Below are positions 5,827 through 6,099 of a stretch of 6,099 nucleotides of DNA, in pieces. The notes under the pieces were generated by a model that was not told the DNA's origin, did no database searches, and was given only the letters and a program-made list of their open reading frames with translations. Both the position numbers and the translations under genes were made by a program. The stretch is from Nitrospiraceae bacterium UBA2166 (GTDB lineage Bacteria > Nitrospirota > Nitrospiria > Nitrospirales > UBA2166), in the NCBI GenBank assembly GCA_002328825.1, contig DCWI01000027.1:528-6626 (forward strand), read 5' to 3'. The number at the start of each line of letters is the position of its first letter. The first letter of the stretch is position 1.

Positions 5827-6099
5827 ATGTCTAGGATAGTTGCTCTAACTGGGGCAACGGGCTTCATTGGTGGGGCGTTAGCACACCGCTTTCACACAGA
5901 GGGATGGGTCGTTCGTGCGCTTGTGCGTGCATCGTCGCAAACAGCTAATCTTGCTACTATTCCAATCCAGTTTGTTGAAGGAGATCTGGAAAATACCGGA
6001 AGCCTTCACCGTCTCGTTGAAGGCGTTGATGATGTGGTACACTGCGCCGGTCTCGTTCGTGGAGCTTCTCTAACCGATTTTGAGTCTGTGAATGTCCAT
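5827..6099 (+). CDS. NAD(P)-dependent epimerase/dehydratase-like protein of the extended SDR family (3' end outside window)
   Basis: The first 91 codons of a Rossmann-fold oxidoreductase are present and the frame stays open to the last base. The dinucleotide-binding motif GATGFIG (9-15) follows the first beta strand (IVALT). R30 and R34 in the VRALVR segment after the second strand suggest NADPH may be preferred, which is inference. GDLEN (52-56) supplies the adenine-contacting aspartate, and VVHCAG (70-75) is the fourth strand of extended SDRs. The catalytic YxxxK would lie beyond the edge. An in-frame TAG at 5815-5817 fixes the ATG at 5827 as the first possible ATG, yet no Shine-Dalgarno precedes it (CTCTTTCC). 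Reaction and substrate are unknown. Its position after an acyl-activating enzyme suggests reduction of a lipid intermediate; a ceramide reductase (CerR)-like role is one possibility. Confidence 0.85.
   Translation, partial: MSRIVALTGATGFIGGALAHRFHTEGWVVRALVRASSQTANLATIPIQFVEGDLENTGSLHRLVEGVDDVVHCAGLVRGASLTDFESVNVH

Noticed and set aside
5652..5834. 60-residue frame in the gap before the SDR gene
   Set aside because: No family features, no ribosome site, and it overlaps the real SDR start.
1..6099. CRISPR arrays, insertion sequences, tRNA or rRNA genes
   Set aside because: No regularly spaced direct repeats, transposase-like frame, terminal inverted repeats or recognisable tRNA/rRNA sequence was seen on reading both strands.

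Overview
This is a bacterial chromosomal window in which every recognised gene lies on the + strand. Four housekeeping genes come first: the 3' end of valS (valyl-tRNA synthetase), then complete nadC (quinolinate phosphoribosyltransferase), birA (biotin-protein ligase) and coaX (type III pantothenate kinase). They are collinear, with gaps of about 76, 25 and 78 bases, and no convincing intrinsic terminator is visible between them. They probably form one cofactor transcription unit: NAD synthesis, biotin attachment and CoA synthesis behind a translation gene.

A non-coding stretch of about 460 bases follows (3366-3825). It is the least explained part of the window. It holds a bulged hairpin at 3421-3460, a cluster of four mutually complementary arms at 3551-3605, two very short ORFs that each sit behind a strong Shine-Dalgarno-like sequence, and a possible promoter near 3692-3722.

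The second block is a different module. It contains a complete stand-alone fatty acyl-AMP ligase-like adenylating enzyme (3826-5613), a 213-base gap, and the first 91 codons of an NAD(P)-binding extended-SDR (epimerase/dehydratase-like) protein that runs off the window at 6099. An acyl-activating enzyme next to an SDR of this kind suggests the start of a lipid or secondary-metabolite cluster. One specific, untested possibility is a bacterial sphingolipid (ceramide) cluster of the Caulobacter type. The genes that would settle this, such as serine palmitoyltransferase and an acyl carrier protein, would lie beyond the right edge.

The organism cannot be named with confidence. Base composition is moderate, with T-rich third positions. 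The pantothenate kinase is type III, the biotin ligase lacks a DNA-binding domain, and several genes have weak or no Shine-Dalgarno sequence. This fits an environmental Gram-negative lineage (Nitrospirota or a similar phylum is a guess) and argues against an enterobacterium, where CoaA and the repressor-type BirA are used.
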